This document shows positions 25,617 to 34,925 of a stretch of DNA of 64,000 nt, one piece after another. Within the stretch, counting starts at the first letter, position 1, and each line of letters opens with the position of its first letter. The stretch comes from Sva-07 sp963710625 (GTDB taxonomy: Bacteria > Actinomycetota > Acidimicrobiia > Acidimicrobiales > Ilumatobacteraceae). The stretch lies in NCBI GenBank assembly GCA_963710625.1, contig CAVQBG010000034.1, positions 62,001 to 126,000 of the forward strand. The letters are read 5' to 3'. The notes beneath the pieces are model-generated. The model worked only from the letters and a program-made list of their open reading frames with translations, ran no database searches and was not told the DNA's origin. The position numbers and the translations under genes are program-made.

Positions 25617-27647
25617 GTGTCCAACGACACCGAAGCAGCAGCCGACGTCTCCGACACGAACGGAACTCCGGCGCCGAAGAAGAAGTCGAATTCCACCAAC
25701 TCCGCGACCACGACGGCGGCCTACGACGCGAAGGCGATCCAGGTCCTCGAGGGGCTCGATCCGGTCCGCAAGCGCCCGGGCATGTACATCGGCTCCACCG
25801 GGCTGCAGGGGCTGCACCACCTGATCTGGGAGGTCGTCGACAACTCCGTCGACGAGGCGATGGCGGGCCACTGCACGCGCATCGGCGTCACGCTGCTCGC
25901 CGACGGCGGTTGCCAGGTCGACGACAACGGCCGCGGGATTCCGATCGACCCGTTCACCTCCGGTGAGCACAAGGGCAAGAGCGCGGCCGAGGTCGTGCTC
26001 ACCGTGCTGCACGCCGGCGGCAAGTTCGGCGGCGACGGCTACAAGGTGTCGGGCGGTCTGCACGGCGTCGGTGTGTCGGTCGTCAACGCGCTGTCCGAGC
26101 GTCTCGTCATCGAGGTCGACCGAAACGGCAAGCACCATCGCCAGGAGTACGCCAAGGGTGGCGAGCCGCAGGGCAAGATGACCGTCGTCGGTGACACCCC
26201 CAAGCGCGGGCGCGCCACCGGCACCACGATCACGTTCTGGCCCGATCCGACGATCTTCGCGGCCGAGGGCACCGAGTTCGTGGCCCGCACCGTGCTCGAA
26301 CGGTTGCAGACGATGGCGTTCCTGAACAAGGGCCTCGAGATCGTCTTCACCGACCGGCGCGAAGGCCGCGAGCAGACGATCACCTACCTGTACAAGGGTG
26401 GCATCCTCGACTTCGTCAAGCACCTCAACGCCACCAAGGAGCCGTTGTTCTCCAAGGTGTGCCAGTTCGAGGACGAGGACGAGGCCGACGGCCAGATGCT
26501 CGACATCGCGATGCAGTGGAACACCGGCTACTACGAGGGCATCCACGGCTACGCCAACGGCATCTCCACCATCGAGGGCGGAATGCACGTCGAGGGCTTC
26601 AAGACGGCACTCACCTCGGTGATCAACAAGTACGCCCGCGCCAAGAACCTGCTCAAGGAGAAAGATCCCAACCTCACCGGCGAGGACATCCGCGAGGGCA
26701 TCACGGCGATCGTGTCGGTCAAGCTGCGCGAGCCGCAGTTCGAGGGCCAGACCAAGGCGAAGCTCGGCAACGTTCCGATGCGCTCGTTCGTCCAGAAGGC
26801 GACCTACGAACGTCTCGGTGAATGGCTCGAGGAGAACCCGACCGAGGCCAACAAGGTCGTCAAGAAGGGTCTCGCTGCCGCCCAGGCCCGGGTCGCGGCG
26901 AAGAACGCTCGCAACGCGATCCGCCGCAAGACCGCGTTGTCGGGTGCGGGCATGCCCGACAAGTTGAAGGACTGCTCGTCGAAGAACGCCGACGAATCCG
27001 AACTGTTCATCGTCGAGGGCGACTCCGCCGGAGGTACCGCGGTCGACGCCCGCGACCCGCGCACGCAGGCCATCCTGCCGATCCGCGGCAAGATCCTCAA
27101 CGTCGAACGTGCCCGCATCGACAAGATGCTCAAGAACAACGAGATCCAGGCGCTGATCACCGCCATCGGTGCCGGTGTCGGCGACGAGTTCGACGTCGAC
27201 AAGGCCCGATATCACAAGGTGATCTGTCTCGCTGACGCCGACGTCGACGGCAGCCACATCCGGACGTTGCTGCTCACGTTCTTCTTCCGCCAGATGCGCG
27301 AGATGGTCGAGGCCGGCTACTGCTACATCGCCCAGCCCCCGCTGTACTCCACCGAGATCGGCAAGGAGAAGGTGTACCTCAAGGACGACGTCGCGAAGGA
27401 CGCCTTCCTCGTCGAACGGCCCAACCACAAGAAGCCGTTCAACCGCTTGAAGGGCCTCGGCGAGATGGACTGGGAGGAGCTGCGCACCACCACCATGCTC
27501 GACGGCACCCGCACGCTGCTCCAGGTCAACCTCGAAGAAGCGGCGCTCGCCGACGAGATCACCTCGATCCTCATGGGCGACGACGTGCCGGCACGGCGCG
27601 AGTTCATCACCACCAACGCCCGCGACGTCCGCAACCTCGACTTCTGA
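25617..27647 (+). CDS. gyrB: DNA gyrase subunit B
   Basis: A 676-residue GyrB: GHKL ATPase (VDNSVDEAMAG, DNGRGIPID, GGLHGVGVSVVNALS), transducer, and Toprim (EGDSAGGTA, PIRGKILNVERA, DADVDGSHIRTLL) with the C-terminal GLGEMDWEELRTTTM. It forms A2B2 gyrase with GyrA encoded next. A 30-residue Ser/Thr/Ala/Lys-rich N-terminal tail precedes the fold. GTG at 25617 has GAGG upstream; the longer frame from 25509 lacks support. Confidence 0.97.
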   Translation: MSNDTEAAADVSDTNGTPAPKKKSNSTNSATTTAAYDAKAIQVLEGLDPVRKRPGMYIGSTGLQGLHHLIWEVVDNSVDEAMAGHCTRIGVTLLADGGCQVDDNGRGIPIDPFTSGEHKGKSAAEVVLTVLHAGGKFGGDGYKVSGGLHGVGVSVVNALSERLVIEVDRNGKHHRQEYAKGGEPQGKMTVVGDTPKRGRATGTTITFWPDPTIFAAEGTEFVARTVLERLQTMAFLNKGLEIVFTDRREGREQTITYLYKGGILDFVKHLNATKEPLFSKVCQFEDEDEADGQMLDIAMQWNTGYYEGIHGYANGISTIEGGMHVEGFKTALTSVINKYARAKNLLKEKDPNLTGEDIREGITAIVSVKLREPQFEGQTKAKLGNVPMRSFVQKATYERLGEWLEENPTEANKVVKKGLAAAQARVAAKNARNAIRRKTALSGAGMPDKLKDCSSKNADESELFIVEGDSAGGTAVDARDPRTQAILPIRGKILNVERARIDKMLKNNEIQALITAIGAGVGDEFDVDKARYHKVICLADADVDGSHIRTLLLTFFFRQMREMVEAGYCYIAQPPLYSTEIGKEKVYLKDDVAKDAFLVERPNHKKPFNRLKGLGEMDWEELRTTTMLDGTRTLLQVNLEEAALADEITSILMGDDVPARREFITTNARDVRNLDF

Positions 27648-27704
27648 CCAGCTCCCGCCCTGACACCCCTCTGACACCCCTCTCGACTGCTCGGACATCA
27701 CCTC

Positions 27705-30155
27705 ATGACTGACACCAACGACACCCCTCCGAACGAACCCATCCAGCCGATCTCGCTGAGCGACGAGATGGAGAGCTCGTTCCTCGAGTACGCGATGTCG
27801 GTCATCATGTCGCGCGCCCTGCCCGACGTGCGTGACGGCCTCAAGCCGGTCCACCGCCGGATCATCTGGGACATGGAAGACCAGGGATTCCGCCCTGACC
27901 GCCCCCACGTCAAGTGCGCCCGTGTCACCGGCGACACGATGGCGCGTTTCCATCCCCACGGCGACAGTGCCATCTACGACGCACTGGTGCGCATGGCCCA
28001 GCCGTTCTCGCTGCGCCACCCGCTGATCGACTTCCACGGCAACTACGGGAGCCCCGACTTCGGCCCGGCTGCGGCGCGGTACACCGAGTGTCGGTTGAAC
28101 CCGCTCGCGATGCAGTTGCTCGCCGACATCGACGAAGACACCGTCGACATGATCCCGAACTACGACGGGAACTTCGAACAGCCCGTCGTGTTGCCGGCGC
28201 GCTTCCCGAACCTGCTCGTCAACGGCAGCCAGGGCATCGCCGTGGGCATGGCCACGAACATCCCGCCGCACAATCTCGGCGAGGTGGTCGATGCCGTGGT
28301 CCACCTGCTCGACAATCCCGATGCCACCCCCGACGACCTGATGGAGTTCGTCAAGGGCCCCGACTTCCCCACCGGCGCCAGCATTCTCGGCAGGGCCGGC
28401 ATCATCGACGCCTACCGAACCGGCCGCGGGTCGGTGAAGATGCGGGCCCGTGTCGAGATCGAGGAATCGAGGACCGGGCGGATGGAGATCGTGGTCAACG
28501 AGCTTCCGTACCAGACGAGCTGCTCGTCGATCGCTGCTCGTATCCAGGATCTCGTCGACGGTGGTGACCTCGACGGCATCGCCGACGTCAACGACGCGTC
28601 CTCGGGCGGCAAGACCAACCTGATCATCACGCTCAAGCGCGACGCCAACGCCAACGTGGTCAAGAACAACCTGTTCAAGCTCACCCAGTTGCAGTCGACG
28701 TTCTCGATCAACATGGTCGCTCTCGTCGACGGCGTGCCCCGTCAGATCAACCTGCGCGATGCGATCGTCGCCTACGTCAAGCATCAGCGTGACGTCATCA
28801 CCCGCCGGTCGCAGTTCCGCCTCGACAAGGCGAAGCGTCGCGAGCACATTCTCGAGGGCCGTATCAAGGCGCTCGATGTCATCGATGCGATCATCGCGCT
28901 CATCCGGGCCAGCGACGACGTCGCCGCGGCTCGTGACGGCCTGATGGCGGCGCCGTACGAGTTCACCGAGATCCAGGCCAATGACATCCTCGACATGCAG
29001 CTGCGCCAGCTGACGCGGTTGTCACGGCTCGACCTGCAGACCGAACTCGACGAGACCCGCGCGAAGATCATCGATCTCCAGGAGATCCTCGACAGCCCCG
29101 ATCGCCTCAACACGGTCATCCGCGAGGAGATCACCGCCATCAAGGACGAGTTCGCGACGCCGCGCGTGTGCGAACTCACCTACGACGACGGCGAGATGTC
29201 GATCGAGGACCTCGTCGACGACAAGGAACTCGTCGTCGTGATGACACAGGCGCAGTACGTGAAGGCCGTGTCGGCCGACTCGTTCAAGACCCAGGGCCGT
29301 GGAGGTCGCGGCGTGTCGGGCGGCAAGATGAAGGTCGACGACATCGTGCGCCACGTGATCTTCACCACGGCGCACGCGCACCTCCTGTTCTTCTCGAACC
29401 GCGGCAAGGTGTACCGGCTTCGGGCGCTCGAGATCCCCGAACGCGAGCGAACGGCCAAGGGCATGCCGATCGTCAACCTGCTGCCCTTGCAGGCCGACGA
29501 GCAGATCCAGGCGATCATCGACACCCGCGACTTCGCCGGTGAGCGCTTCCTGTTCTTCGCCACCAGGAACGGCACCGTCAAGAAGACGGCGTTCGACGCC
29601 TACGACTCGAGCCGCCGCGACGGCCTGATCGCGATCAACCTGCGCGACGACGACGAACTCGTCCGGGTGATCGAGACGAGTGGCAGCGACGACATCTTCA
29701 TGGTGAGTCGCAACGGCATGACGATCCGTTTCGACGAGAACGACGTGCGGGCGATGGGTCGAACGGCCGGCGGTGTTCGCGGCATGAAACTCAAGAACGC
29801 CGACGACCGTGTGGTGTCGGTCGACGTGGCCCGCGACGACACGGCGATCCTGATCATGACCGAGGCCGGTTACGGCAAGCGGACCCAACTCGACAAGTTC
29901 AACCGTCAGGGTCGGGGCGGCCAGGGTGTGCGTGGCATCAAGCTCACCGGCAAGAAGGGCGCCGTCGTGGCCGCGTTCATGGTCGGCCTCGACGACGAGA
30001 TCGTCGCCGTGTCGAACAACGGCGTCACGATCCGCATGGAAGTTCGAGGGATCTCGTCGCAGGGACGCGACGCCACCGGCGTGAGGGTGATGAACATCGA
30101 CGACGGCGACGCCGTTGGTTCGGTCGCCCCGATTCTCGCCGCCGACGAGACCTGA
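27705..30155 (+). CDS. gyrA: DNA gyrase subunit A
   Basis: An 816-residue GyrA. The breakage-reunion domain contains RALPDVRDGLKPVHRRI, GDTMARFHPHGDSAIYDALVRMAQ and the catalytic tyrosine in AARYTECRL. The C-terminal DNA-wrapping domain contains the gyrase-box version QGRGGRGVSGGK and repeated blades. The quinolone-resistance region reads GDSAIYDALVRMAQPF, with the serine replaced by alanine, as is natural in several actinobacteria. Confidence 0.97.
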   Translation: MTDTNDTPPNEPIQPISLSDEMESSFLEYAMSVIMSRALPDVRDGLKPVHRRIIWDMEDQGFRPDRPHVKCARVTGDTMARFHPHGDSAIYDALVRMAQPFSLRHPLIDFHGNYGSPDFGPAAARYTECRLNPLAMQLLADIDEDTVDMIPNYDGNFEQPVVLPARFPNLLVNGSQGIAVGMATNIPPHNLGEVVDAVVHLLDNPDATPDDLMEFVKGPDFPTGASILGRAGIIDAYRTGRGSVKMRARVEIEESRTGRMEIVVNELPYQTSCSSIAARIQDLVDGGDLDGIADVNDASSGGKTNLIITLKRDANANVVKNNLFKLTQLQSTFSINMVALVDGVPRQINLRDAIVAYVKHQRDVITRRSQFRLDKAKRREHILEGRIKALDVIDAIIALIRASDDVAAARDGLMAAPYEFTEIQANDILDMQLRQLTRLSRLDLQTELDETRAKIIDLQEILDSPDRLNTVIREEITAIKDEFATPRVCELTYDDGEMSIEDLVDDKELVVVMTQAQYVKAVSADSFKTQGRGGRGVSGGKMKVDDIVRHVIFTTAHAHLLFFSNRGKVYRLRALEIPERERTAKGMPIVNLLPLQADEQIQAIIDTRDFAGERFLFFATRNGTVKKTAFDAYDSSRRDGLIAINLRDDDELVRVIETSGSDDIFMVSRNGMTIRFDENDVRAMGRTAGGVRGMKLKNADDRVVSVDVARDDTAILIMTEAGYGKRTQLDKFNRQGRGGQGVRGIKLTGKKGAVVAAFMVGLDDEIVAVSNNGVTIRMEVRGISSQGRDATGVRVMNIDDGDAVGSVAPILAADET

Positions 30156-30226
30156 CCGATCGCGCGAGGGCGCCACTCGCGGCCGCGTCGGCCGCCTCCA
30201 CATCGCGGTGACGAGAGGAGTTCGAG

Positions 30227-30553
30227 ATGGCGCCAGTGCTGCGCGATCGCGGTCAGGCGGCGATCGCCGTCGTGATCGTGGTGACCGCCGTGTGTGCGAT
30301 CGTGGCGTGGTCGTTGGTCGACCTGGGCGATCGGCTGATCGATCGAACCCGAGCCCAGACGGCTGCGGACGCCGTGGCCCTCGTCTCGTTGGAGGGCGGT
30401 CGACCGGCGGCCGAACGGTTGGCTCGTCGACACGGGGCGGAGATCGCCACCTGGGCGCAGCGACGAGGCCCGGACGGTGCGAGCACGGTGGTCACCGTCG
30501 TGATCGTGCTCGGCGACGCAACGGCGTCGGCTCGTGCGTCGAACGAACCGTGA
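30227..30553 (+). CDS. TadE-like small membrane protein (Rv3654c type)
   Basis: A 108-residue protein: DRGQAAIAVVIVVTAVCAIVAWSLVDLGDRLIDRTRAQTAADAVALVSLEGG is the pilin-like TadE/TadG N-terminus (hydrophobic helix followed by RAQTAADAVAL), then a hydrophilic domain. Proteins of this type usually sit in helicase/secretion clusters; here it stands alone between gyrA and the DUF3566 gene. GAGAGGAG precedes the ATG. Whether the Flp/Tad-type genes near the right end of the window process it is open. Confidence 0.7.
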   Translation: MAPVLRDRGQAAIAVVIVVTAVCAIVAWSLVDLGDRLIDRTRAQTAADAVALVSLEGGRPAAERLARRHGAEIATWAQRRGPDGASTVVTVVIVLGDATASARASNEP

Positions 30554-30602
30554 CCCGCAGCGTGACAAGACGTTGTGACGGGCCGTGCGTACACTTGCCG
30601 GA

Positions 30603-31631
30603 ATGAGCAAGACCGAGCGCGCTCTCGATGAGGGGATCGACGCGCTCGACGACGAACTCGACGACGAACTCGACGAGGCGGTCGACGTCGGAGCGGACGA
30701 CGGGTACGACGATGTCGATGTCGATGTCGACGATGTCGACGACATCGATGCGGACGACGACGAGCTCTCCGATGTCGAGGTCGAAGAGGACGTCGACGAT
30801 GAGCCCTACGAACTTCCCGAGATCGTCATCGCCACCGAGGAACCCGACGATGCCGACACCGTGTCCGGGGACCCGTTGCTCGCTCGCCGGCCTCCTGGTG
30901 AGCACGTCGACGATGCGATCGATGATCGTGCTCCGGTCGACCTCGATCCCGGTCTCGATCGCCCGGCCGTCTCCGACGATCTGCTCGACGAACTCCGGCG
31001 CGCCGACATCGACGGACCCACCGTCGCGTTCGCACCGCAGGATGACACGTCATCGGGTCTGCGACGTCCGCGCCGTGCACCCGACTACGACCCTGCGCCG
31101 TTTCCGATCCCCGTCAACGTGCCACGGATGCTCGGTCGCAAACCGCGTGTTCGGCGCGTCACCAGGGTGGTCCGCCATGTCGATCCGTGGAGTGTCTTCA
31201 AGATCGCGATCGTCGCCAACCTGGTGCTCTACCTGATCCTGCTGACCGCGGGCGTTCTGCTGTGGAACGTCGCGTACGCCACCGGCACCGTCGACAACGT
31301 CGAGCGCTTCTTCGAATCGTTCGGGTGGTCGTCGTTCGAGTTCAACGGCGGGGAGATCTATCACAACGCCTGGATCGGTGGGCTCTTCGTCGTGATCGGT
31401 CTGACCGGACTGGCGGTGCTGTTCGCCACGCTGTTCAACCTGATCACCGATCTCGTGGGCGGGATGCGCTTCACGGTGTTGGAGGAGGAAGTGGTCGAGG
31501 CTCGCACATCGCCGATGCGACGTTTCGTGGTGCGGCGCGCCGAGCCGGAGGTTCCGCTCGTCACCTACGACGAGTCCGGACCGATCATCCGCGAGGCTGC
31601 GATCGACGACAGCGCCGGTCTCGATCGCTGA
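30603..31631 (+). CDS. DUF3566-family membrane protein (Rv0007-like)
   Basis: A 342-residue protein. The N-terminal about 175 residues are strongly acidic (long Asp/Glu/Val runs such as VDVDVDDVDDIDADDD). The C-terminal part is the DUF3566 membrane domain with two helices (FKIAIVANLVLYLILLTAGVLLW and WIGGLFVVIGLTGLAVLFATL) and RRVTRVVRHVDPWSVFK before them. Position right after gyrA matches Rv0007/CwsA-region genes. ATG at 30603 follows TACACT (30590-30595) by 7 bases. Confidence 0.88.
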   Translation: MSKTERALDEGIDALDDELDDELDEAVDVGADDGYDDVDVDVDDVDDIDADDDELSDVEVEEDVDDEPYELPEIVIATEEPDDADTVSGDPLLARRPPGEHVDDAIDDRAPVDLDPGLDRPAVSDDLLDELRRADIDGPTVAFAPQDDTSSGLRRPRRAPDYDPAPFPIPVNVPRMLGRKPRVRRVTRVVRHVDPWSVFKIAIVANLVLYLILLTAGVLLWNVAYATGTVDNVERFFESFGWSSFEFNGGEIYHNAWIGGLFVVIGLTGLAVLFATLFNLITDLVGGMRFTVLEEEVVEARTSPMRRFVVRRAEPEVPLVTYDESGPIIREAAIDDSAGLDR

Positions 31632-31749
31632 TCCTGCTGACCCATCGACGCGCCGGCCGGGCAGCAGCGTGCTCCCTGAATCGACGTCGCCGCCGCTCGC
31701 CGGTTCGACTGTCGTGGAGATGCGAGGCGTGAAGCCCGCGAGCGACCGA

Positions 31750-31755
31750 TAACCT
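31750..31755 (+). promoter_or_regulatory. -10 element of tRNA-Ile
   Basis: TAACCT lies 12 bases before the tRNA gene, leaving room for a transcription start near 31762 and a short trimmed 5' leader. Confidence 0.5.
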
Positions 31756-31767
31756 CTCCGACTTGCC

Positions 31768-31841
31768 GGGGCTATAGCTCAGTCGGTTAGAGCGCTGCCC
31801 TGATAAGGCAGAGGTCACAAGTTCGATTCTTGTTAGCCCCA
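31768..31841 (+). tRNA. tRNA-Ile (GAT)
   Basis: A 74-base cloverleaf: acceptor GGGGCTA pairs with TAGCCCC, D-loop AGCTCAGTCGGTTAGAGC, anticodon GAT at 31802-31804 in loop CTGATAA, T-arm with GTTCGATTC, discriminator A. CCA is not encoded. The position downstream of gyrA is the conserved actinobacterial one, but the tRNA-Ala that usually follows is about 20 kb away here. Confidence 0.98.
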
Positions 31842-31846
31842 CCGGT

Positions 31847-31878
31847 CGCAACGAGGTGCCTCCGGGTGCCTCGTTGCG
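31847..31878 (+). terminator. Hairpin after tRNA-Ile
   Basis: CGCAACGAGG (31847-31856) pairs with CCTCGTTGCG (31869-31878), a perfect 10-bp stem. There is no T-tract, so it may act with other factors or only protect the 3' end. Confidence 0.65.
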
Positions 31879-31948
31879 CGTCCGGGGTCCACGCTGGGCC
31901 GGTGGTCCGGCCAACGTCGCCCGCCGAGGGGAGTACCCTGCCGCTCGG

Positions 31949-32083
31949 ATGAAGTTCCTCCGCCGTGCGTTCTCGGCCATCTTCATGATGGGCCTCGCAG
32001 CAGCGGTCCTTCGCGTGCGCGGAACGGGGGGCACCCCGCCTCAGCACGGCGGCTGGCGACCTCTCGAGCTCCCGGACCGCTGA
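31949..32083 (+). CDS. Small 44-residue membrane-anchored protein
   Basis: Sequence begins MKFLRRAFSAIFMMGLAAAV, a basic start and one hydrophobic helix, followed by RVRGTGGTPPQHGGWRPLEL. The GG-PP-GGW ending looks like a conserved motif rather than a chance ORF. The stop overlaps the ATG of the next gene (TGATG), indicating coupling. TACCCT (31934-31939) lies 9 bases before the ATG. Function unknown; too short for standard calling. Confidence 0.65.
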   Translation: MKFLRRAFSAIFMMGLAAAVLRVRGTGGTPPQHGGWRPLELPDR

Positions 32084-33042
32084 TGACCACCGTCGCCGTG
32101 ATCGGTACCGGTGTCGTGGCTGATCGCGTCGCTCGGCGCCTGCCGGTCGTGTTGCCACGTGCCCAGCTCGTGCAGTTGGATCCGCGATCGACACGTTCCT
32201 GGCCGCCCGACATCGACGTTGCGGTGCTCGCGCACGGAGGAGTCCATGCGCCCACCGCAGCTCGTCTGCTCGACGTCGGGGTCGCCGTGGTCTCGGTCAG
32301 CGATGGTCTCGCCGACGTCCGGGCGCTCGCCGACCTCGATCACCGAGCAGCAGCCACCGGGGTCCCGCTGGTGGTCGGAGCCGGGATGGCCCCGGGACTG
32401 ACGGGCCTGCTCGCGCGTCTCCTGGCCACGCAGCTGGCATCGTGCGACGAGATCCACCTCGCGATCCACGGCACCGCCGGCCCGGCGTGTGCCCGCCAGC
32501 AGCATCGAGCACTCGGCGGTCGTGCGGTCGGGCTCCACGACCGTTCGTGGATCCGGCGTCCGGCCGGGTCGGGCCGCGAACTCTGCTACTTCCCGGAACC
32601 GGTCGGCCCCTATGACTGCTATCGAGCCGAGCTGGCGTCGCCGGTCCTGCTGCACGAGGCGTTTCCCGACGTGGAACGGATCAGTGCGAGAGTGTCGGCG
32701 AACCGGCGGGACCGGTTCACCGCCTGGCTGCCGATGCTCAGCCCGCCCCACCGCGAAGGAGGGGTCGGGGCAGTCCGGGTCGAGGTGCGTGGCACCGACG
32801 AGTCCGGTGGTCGGGTCACCCTGATCGCCGGCGTCGCCGAACTGGTCGCCTCGTCGGCCGCGGCGACGGCGATCGCCTTCGTCGCCGAGGCGGTTGGTGG
32901 CGGTCTGCGGGCCGGTGTCGTGCGGGCCGGGGACGCGGACCTCGACACCGTTCGACTGCTGCACACCGTTGGTCAGGCCGGCGTGCGGCTCCAGGAGTAC
33001 ACCGGCGTGTCGTCGACCAGTCGGATCAGCGCGAATCCGTAG
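32083..33042 (+). CDS. NAD(P)-binding saccharopine dehydrogenase-like protein
   Basis: A 319-residue protein starting TTVAVIGTGVVADRVARRL, a Rossmann nucleotide-binding fold with GTGVVA, then IDVAVLAHGG and AAATGVPLVVGAGMAPGLTGLLAR, the layout of saccharopine dehydrogenase/homospermidine-synthase-like proteins. No substrate can be assigned. It is translationally coupled to the preceding 44-residue protein. The last 17 bases overlap the end of the convergent DUF1003 gene. Confidence 0.75.
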   Translation: MTTVAVIGTGVVADRVARRLPVVLPRAQLVQLDPRSTRSWPPDIDVAVLAHGGVHAPTAARLLDVGVAVVSVSDGLADVRALADLDHRAAATGVPLVVGAGMAPGLTGLLARLLATQLASCDEIHLAIHGTAGPACARQQHRALGGRAVGLHDRSWIRRPAGSGRELCYFPEPVGPYDCYRAELASPVLLHEAFPDVERISARVSANRRDRFTAWLPMLSPPHREGGVGAVRVEVRGTDESGGRVTLIAGVAELVASSAAATAIAFVAEAVGGGLRAGVVRAGDADLDTVRLLHTVGQAGVRLQEYTGVSSTSRISANP

Positions 33043-33580
33043 ACGGCGCGGCGACGTTGGCCGAGTGAGGTCGATCGCCGCGGTCGGCCGCCAACTCCTC
33101 GACGCGCAGGGCCAGGTGCTCGACGACGTCGGTGAGCCGGGCCAAACGATCGTCGAGCGCCTCGCCGGTGAGCATGTCGGACATCGACAGCCGAACGCTG
33201 GCGATCTCGCGGGCGAGGAACTCGGTGTCGGCCTGAGTGCGTTCGGCGACGTCACGGTCGGTCGCCGCGGTCACCCGGTCACGTCGCTCCTGGCGGCTCT
33301 GCGCGAGCAGGATGAGCGGGGCCGCATACGACGCCTGGATCGACAGGACGAGCGTCAGCAGGACCAGACCGCGACTCCATGGGTCGAACTGGTATCGCTG
33401 GGCGATGAGCGTGTTGAGCAGGATCCACACGGTGATGACGACGGTCTGCCACACCAGGAATCGACCCGTGCCCAGGAAGTTCGCGATCGATTCGCTGAAC
33501 GCACCGAACCGGTCGGAGTCGTACGACACGCCGACTCGTCCGACGGCACGTGGCGTGGTGAGGTCTTCGCGGCGTTTCAC
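33026..33580 (-). CDS. DUF1003 membrane protein
   Basis: A 184-residue protein with two adjacent helices (FLVWQTVVITVWILLNTLI and GLVLLTLVLSIQASYAAPLILLAQ) followed by RQERRDRVTAATDRDVAERTQADTEFLAREIASVR, the DUF1003 signature, and a coiled-coil-like end. Function unknown. ATG at 33580 overlaps the stop of the MgtE-N/CBS gene (ATGA); this gene pair recurs in Actinobacteria. Confidence 0.9.
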   Translation of the reverse strand: MKRREDLTTPRAVGRVGVSYDSDRFGAFSESIANFLGTGRFLVWQTVVITVWILLNTLIAQRYQFDPWSRGLVLLTLVLSIQASYAAPLILLAQSRQERRDRVTAATDRDVAERTQADTEFLAREIASVRLSMSDMLTGEALDDRLARLTDVVEHLALRVEELAADRGDRPHSANVAAPSTDSR

Positions 33581-34845
33581 GACTCCACCACCTGCGGGCG
33601 GGAATCCCCGCGTCTGCGGCGCTGGGCCGTTCGCCAGCCCTCGCCCAGCATGCGGTCGATCACGTCGTCGACGGTGACGGCGCCCAGTAGTCGTCCCGCC
33701 TCGTCGGTGACGGCGACGGCGAGCAGGTCGTAGCTCGCGAGCATCTCGGCCACTTCACGGTCGGTGCTGTCGGGTGCGAGCGTGGGATCGTTCGACACGA
33801 GCCGCCCCAGTTCCATCGGGGGTGGCTCTCGGAGGAGCCGTTGCACGTGGACGACACCCATGAGCTTGCCGGTCGGCGCCTTGTACGGCGCCTGGGTGAC
33901 GAACACCTGCGTGGCGATGCTGACGACCCAGTCGGGGTCGCGGATCTGGGCGAGCGCTTCGGCGACGGTCGCATCGGGGCCGAGGATGATCACCTCGGGG
34001 GTCATCAGGCCGCCGGCGGTGCCCTCCTCGTACGAGAGCAGTCGTCGCACGACGTCGGCGTCGTCGACATCCATCACGCCGAGCATCCGTTCCTGGTCGG
34101 CGGGCGCCATCTCGCCGAGCAGGTCGGCGAGGTCGTCGTACTCCATCTCGTCGAAGACGCCGACGAGGCGGTCGCGGTCGAGCTGTTCGACGATGCGGAC
34201 CTGCTCCTCCTCGGGGAGTTCCTCGAGGACGTCGGCGAGTCGCTCGTCGTCCATCGCCTCGGCGAGCTGGCGACGTTGGTCGATCGGCAGGGCGCGTACG
34301 ACGGCGGCGACCTCCGCAGGGTGGAAGTCGCGGAGTCGGGCGGCTTCGGCCTGCATCTCGGTCGGGGCGTCGAACAGCGCGGGCACCTCGTCGAAGTCGA
34401 CGAGGCGGTAGCTCGGTCGACGCCGCAGGGAGCTCTTGCGGGCGAGGCGGACCTTGTCGATCACCCAGTACGGGAGGCGGGCGTCGTCCTGGATGCGCAG
34501 CGCGACATCGCTGACCGTCTCGTCGCCGACCCGGCGGTCGATGAGTTGCTCACCGATCAGGACCTCACCCGGGCGCGGCTTGAACGGGTTGAGGTCGACG
34601 TCCCAGCTGCGCAGGCGCGCCCCATCACCGTTCAGCTCGGCGACGCGGTTGGCATTGACGAAGATCCGGCGCCGTTGGCTGCTGGCGACGAACCCGACGA
34701 TGCGTGGGGGGATCGCCGGCTCGCTGCCCTTGCCGGGTCGACCGGGAATGGCCACGATGTCCTCGATTCGACCGATCGGCGCCCCGCCCGCGTCGAGGAG
34801 CTGCAATCGCATCACCCTGAACGCGTAGATCAGGTCACCGGTCAT
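33577..34845 (-). CDS. MgtE-N and CBS domain protein (PRC-barrel start)
   Basis: A 422-residue soluble protein. Residues 1-180 contain PRC-barrel-like segments (LQLLDAGGAPIGRIEDIVAIPG), the middle contains the MgtE N-terminal helical domain (LADVLEELPEEEQVRIVEQLD, DDLADLLGEMAP), and the C-terminal part a CBS pair (GLMTPEVIILGPDATVAEALAQI and LAVAVTDEAGRLLGAVTVDDVID). It lacks the MgtE membrane channel, so it is probably a Mg/nucleotide-sensing regulator. TAACCT (34852-34857) stands 6 bases before the ATG. Confidence 0.88.
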   Translation of the reverse strand: MTGDLIYAFRVMRLQLLDAGGAPIGRIEDIVAIPGRPGKGSEPAIPPRIVGFVASSQRRRIFVNANRVAELNGDGARLRSWDVDLNPFKPRPGEVLIGEQLIDRRVGDETVSDVALRIQDDARLPYWVIDKVRLARKSSLRRRPSYRLVDFDEVPALFDAPTEMQAEAARLRDFHPAEVAAVVRALPIDQRRQLAEAMDDERLADVLEELPEEEQVRIVEQLDRDRLVGVFDEMEYDDLADLLGEMAPADQERMLGVMDVDDADVVRRLLSYEEGTAGGLMTPEVIILGPDATVAEALAQIRDPDWVVSIATQVFVTQAPYKAPTGKLMGVVHVQRLLREPPPMELGRLVSNDPTLAPDSTDREVAEMLASYDLLAVAVTDEAGRLLGAVTVDDVIDRMLGEGWRTAQRRRRGDSRPQVVES

Positions 34846-34887
34846 GGCCGCAGGTTACCGACGGCCTCGCAGCCGCCGCGTGACATC

Positions 34888-34919
34888 GATTGCACCAGGG
34901 GTCAGACCACGCTGCAATC
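34888..34919. repeat. Palindromic element copy 1 (GATTGCA...GGGGTC...TGCAATC)
   Basis: Arms GATTGCA and TGCAATC flank a centre GGGTCAGACC. Intergenic, between the MgtE-N/CBS gene start and the oxidoreductase stop. A second copy lies at 41654-41694 with the same arms and centre. Confidence 0.75.
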
Positions 34920-34925
34920 CGACGG

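Noticed and set aside
24966..28847. A 1,293-residue open frame on the minus strand
   Set aside because: It lies antisense to recF, dciA, gyrB and gyrA, all with full family motifs. High GC makes antisense frames long; no motif is seen.
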